Source of the DNA: AM-2324 sp964225135
GTDB lineage: Bacteria > Bacteroidota > Bacteroidia > Chitinophagales > Saprospiraceae
Assembly (NCBI GenBank): GCA_964225135.1
Contig: CAXQNQ010000051.1
Location: 1 to 6,215 of the forward strand
Direction: 5' to 3'
Length of the DNA stretch: 6,215 nt
Below, piece by piece: positions 5,535 to 6,215 of the stretch. Below the pieces are notes generated by a model. The model saw only the letters and a list, made by a program, of their open reading frames with translations. It did no database searches and had not been told where the DNA came from. Numbering within the stretch: the first letter of the stretch is position 1; every line of letters starts with the position of its first letter. A program made the position numbers and the translations under genes.

Positions 5535-6215
5535 ATGAAAAAGTTAATTACGCTTTCTTTACTATTGATTTGTACTACTTTTTCTTTTTCTCAAACGCAA
5601 ATCAATCTTAATATCAAGCACCAAGCGGCTGGTGAAGTATTCTCTTATGAGAATCCAATCACGAATAACTTGAGTGACCCTATAGATGCTTCCATTATCA
5701 GATATTACCTTTCAGGTATTAGTTTGATTCATGATGGTGGTATTCAGACCAATATTAATGACTTATTTGTATTGGCGGATGCAGGATTTGAGAATTTTAT
5801 TGAACTGGGCGTTTTTGATAACATACAATCATTGGAACAGATCAAATTCCATATAGGACTTCCTTATCAAGTGAACCACTCCGATATTTCTGCTTATCCG
5901 GAAGATCATCCTTTATCCTTTCAAAATCCTTCCATGCACTGGGGTTGGGCTTTAGGCTATAGGTTTTTAATAGCGGAAGGCGATAATGGGTTAAATTTGG
6001 GTAATTCTTTCCAAATTCATACAACTGGTGATTCCAATTACAAAACTCTATTTCTTGATGCAGCATTTACTATTGAAGGCAATAGTGCAACCATCAACAT
6101 TCTAGCAGAGGTTCCAAATCTTTTCAAAGATATCAATATGGCTAATGCTATTTATAATCACGGTGAAAATGCAGAGTCTGCAGTTGCAATAGAGAACTTA
6201 GCTACATCTGTTTTT
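5535..6215 (+). CDS. MbnP-family exported copper-binding-like protein, 3'-truncated by the window edge
   Basis: The frame is open for 227 codons from ATG 5535 to the last base with no stop, so the C-terminus is missing. A type I signal peptide (1-19, MKKLITLSLLLICTTFSFS, then Q) sends it to the periplasm or beyond; C13 does not form a good lipobox. MbnP-family features as I know them are present in order: RYYLSGISLI (56-65), KFHIGLPY (104-111), HPLSFQNPSMHWGWALGYRF (125-144) and the IHTTG segment (161-165). In methanotrophs MbnP binds one copper after the MauG-like enzyme MbnH converts a Trp to kynurenine. The only tryptophans visible here are W136 and W138, beside M134 and H135; other His residues (H106, H115, H125, H162) are candidate ligands. 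It follows a MauG-like di-haem gene, which supports an enzyme/substrate pair, although a terminator separates them. The family call is strong; copper binding and modification are inferred. Confidence 0.85.
   Translation, partial: MKKLITLSLLLICTTFSFSQTQINLNIKHQAAGEVFSYENPITNNLSDPIDASIIRYYLSGISLIHDGGIQTNINDLFVLADAGFENFIELGVFDNIQSLEQIKFHIGLPYQVNHSDISAYPEDHPLSFQNPSMHWGWALGYRFLIAEGDNGLNLGNSFQIHTTGDSNYKTLFLDAAFTIEGNSATINILAEVPNLFKDINMANAIYNHGENAESAVAIENLATSVF

Noticed and set aside
5842..6066. Minus-strand 74-codon frame at the right end
   Set aside because: Antisense to the MbnP-like gene, whose conserved motifs and signal peptide identify the real frame.
1..6215. CRISPR arrays, tRNA or rRNA genes, complete insertion sequences
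   Set aside because: No regularly spaced repeats, cloverleaf structures, transposase frames or matching terminal inverted repeats were seen.

Overview
The window is AT-rich chromosomal DNA, most likely from a member of the Bacteroidota. The evidence is the set of Bacteroidota-type lipoprotein and Sec signals, the absence of convincing Shine-Dalgarno sequences, and the family membership of the proteins. A Saprospiria-like origin would fit but cannot be shown from this sequence.

Layout. Bases 1-1136 hold the C-terminal three quarters of a TrkH-type potassium channel subunit, cut by the window edge. mnmE (tRNA wobble-uridine modification GTPase) follows 7 bases later on the same strand. Downstream of mnmE is a 147-bp segment bounded by two near-identical 18-bp copies of the 3' end of mnmE (2521-2538 and 2668-2685). 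This is the layout expected of attL/attR left by a site-specific integrase that targets the end of mnmE, as SGI1-type islands do. Only 129 bp remain between the copies, with no recombinase gene, so it looks like a scar or a minimal remnant. Two minus-strand genes follow: a small lipoprotein (2690-3388) whose stop lies 4 bases beyond the second copy, and a 137-residue four-helix membrane protein (3633-4046). A strong hairpin terminator separates them, and a perfect 12-bp inverted repeat sits directly in front of the membrane-protein start.

The right third is the most interesting part. At 4220-5332 there is a di-heme cytochrome c peroxidase-family lipoprotein. Its key residues look like MauG rather than a classical bacterial peroxidase: the exchangeable distal His of the peroxidatic haem is replaced by Val, and the usual Met ligand of the other haem by Tyr. 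Next on the same strand, after a terminator, is the start of an exported MbnP-family protein (5535 to the window end). In methanotrophs the MauG-like enzyme MbnH oxidises a tryptophan of MbnP to kynurenine and so creates a copper site. The two genes here plausibly form such an enzyme/substrate pair outside any visible methanobactin context. The visible part of the MbnP-like protein has only two tryptophans, both in one motif, which makes the modification site easy to predict.

No tRNA, rRNA, CRISPR array or complete mobile element was seen. No stretch longer than about 250 bases lacks a gene.
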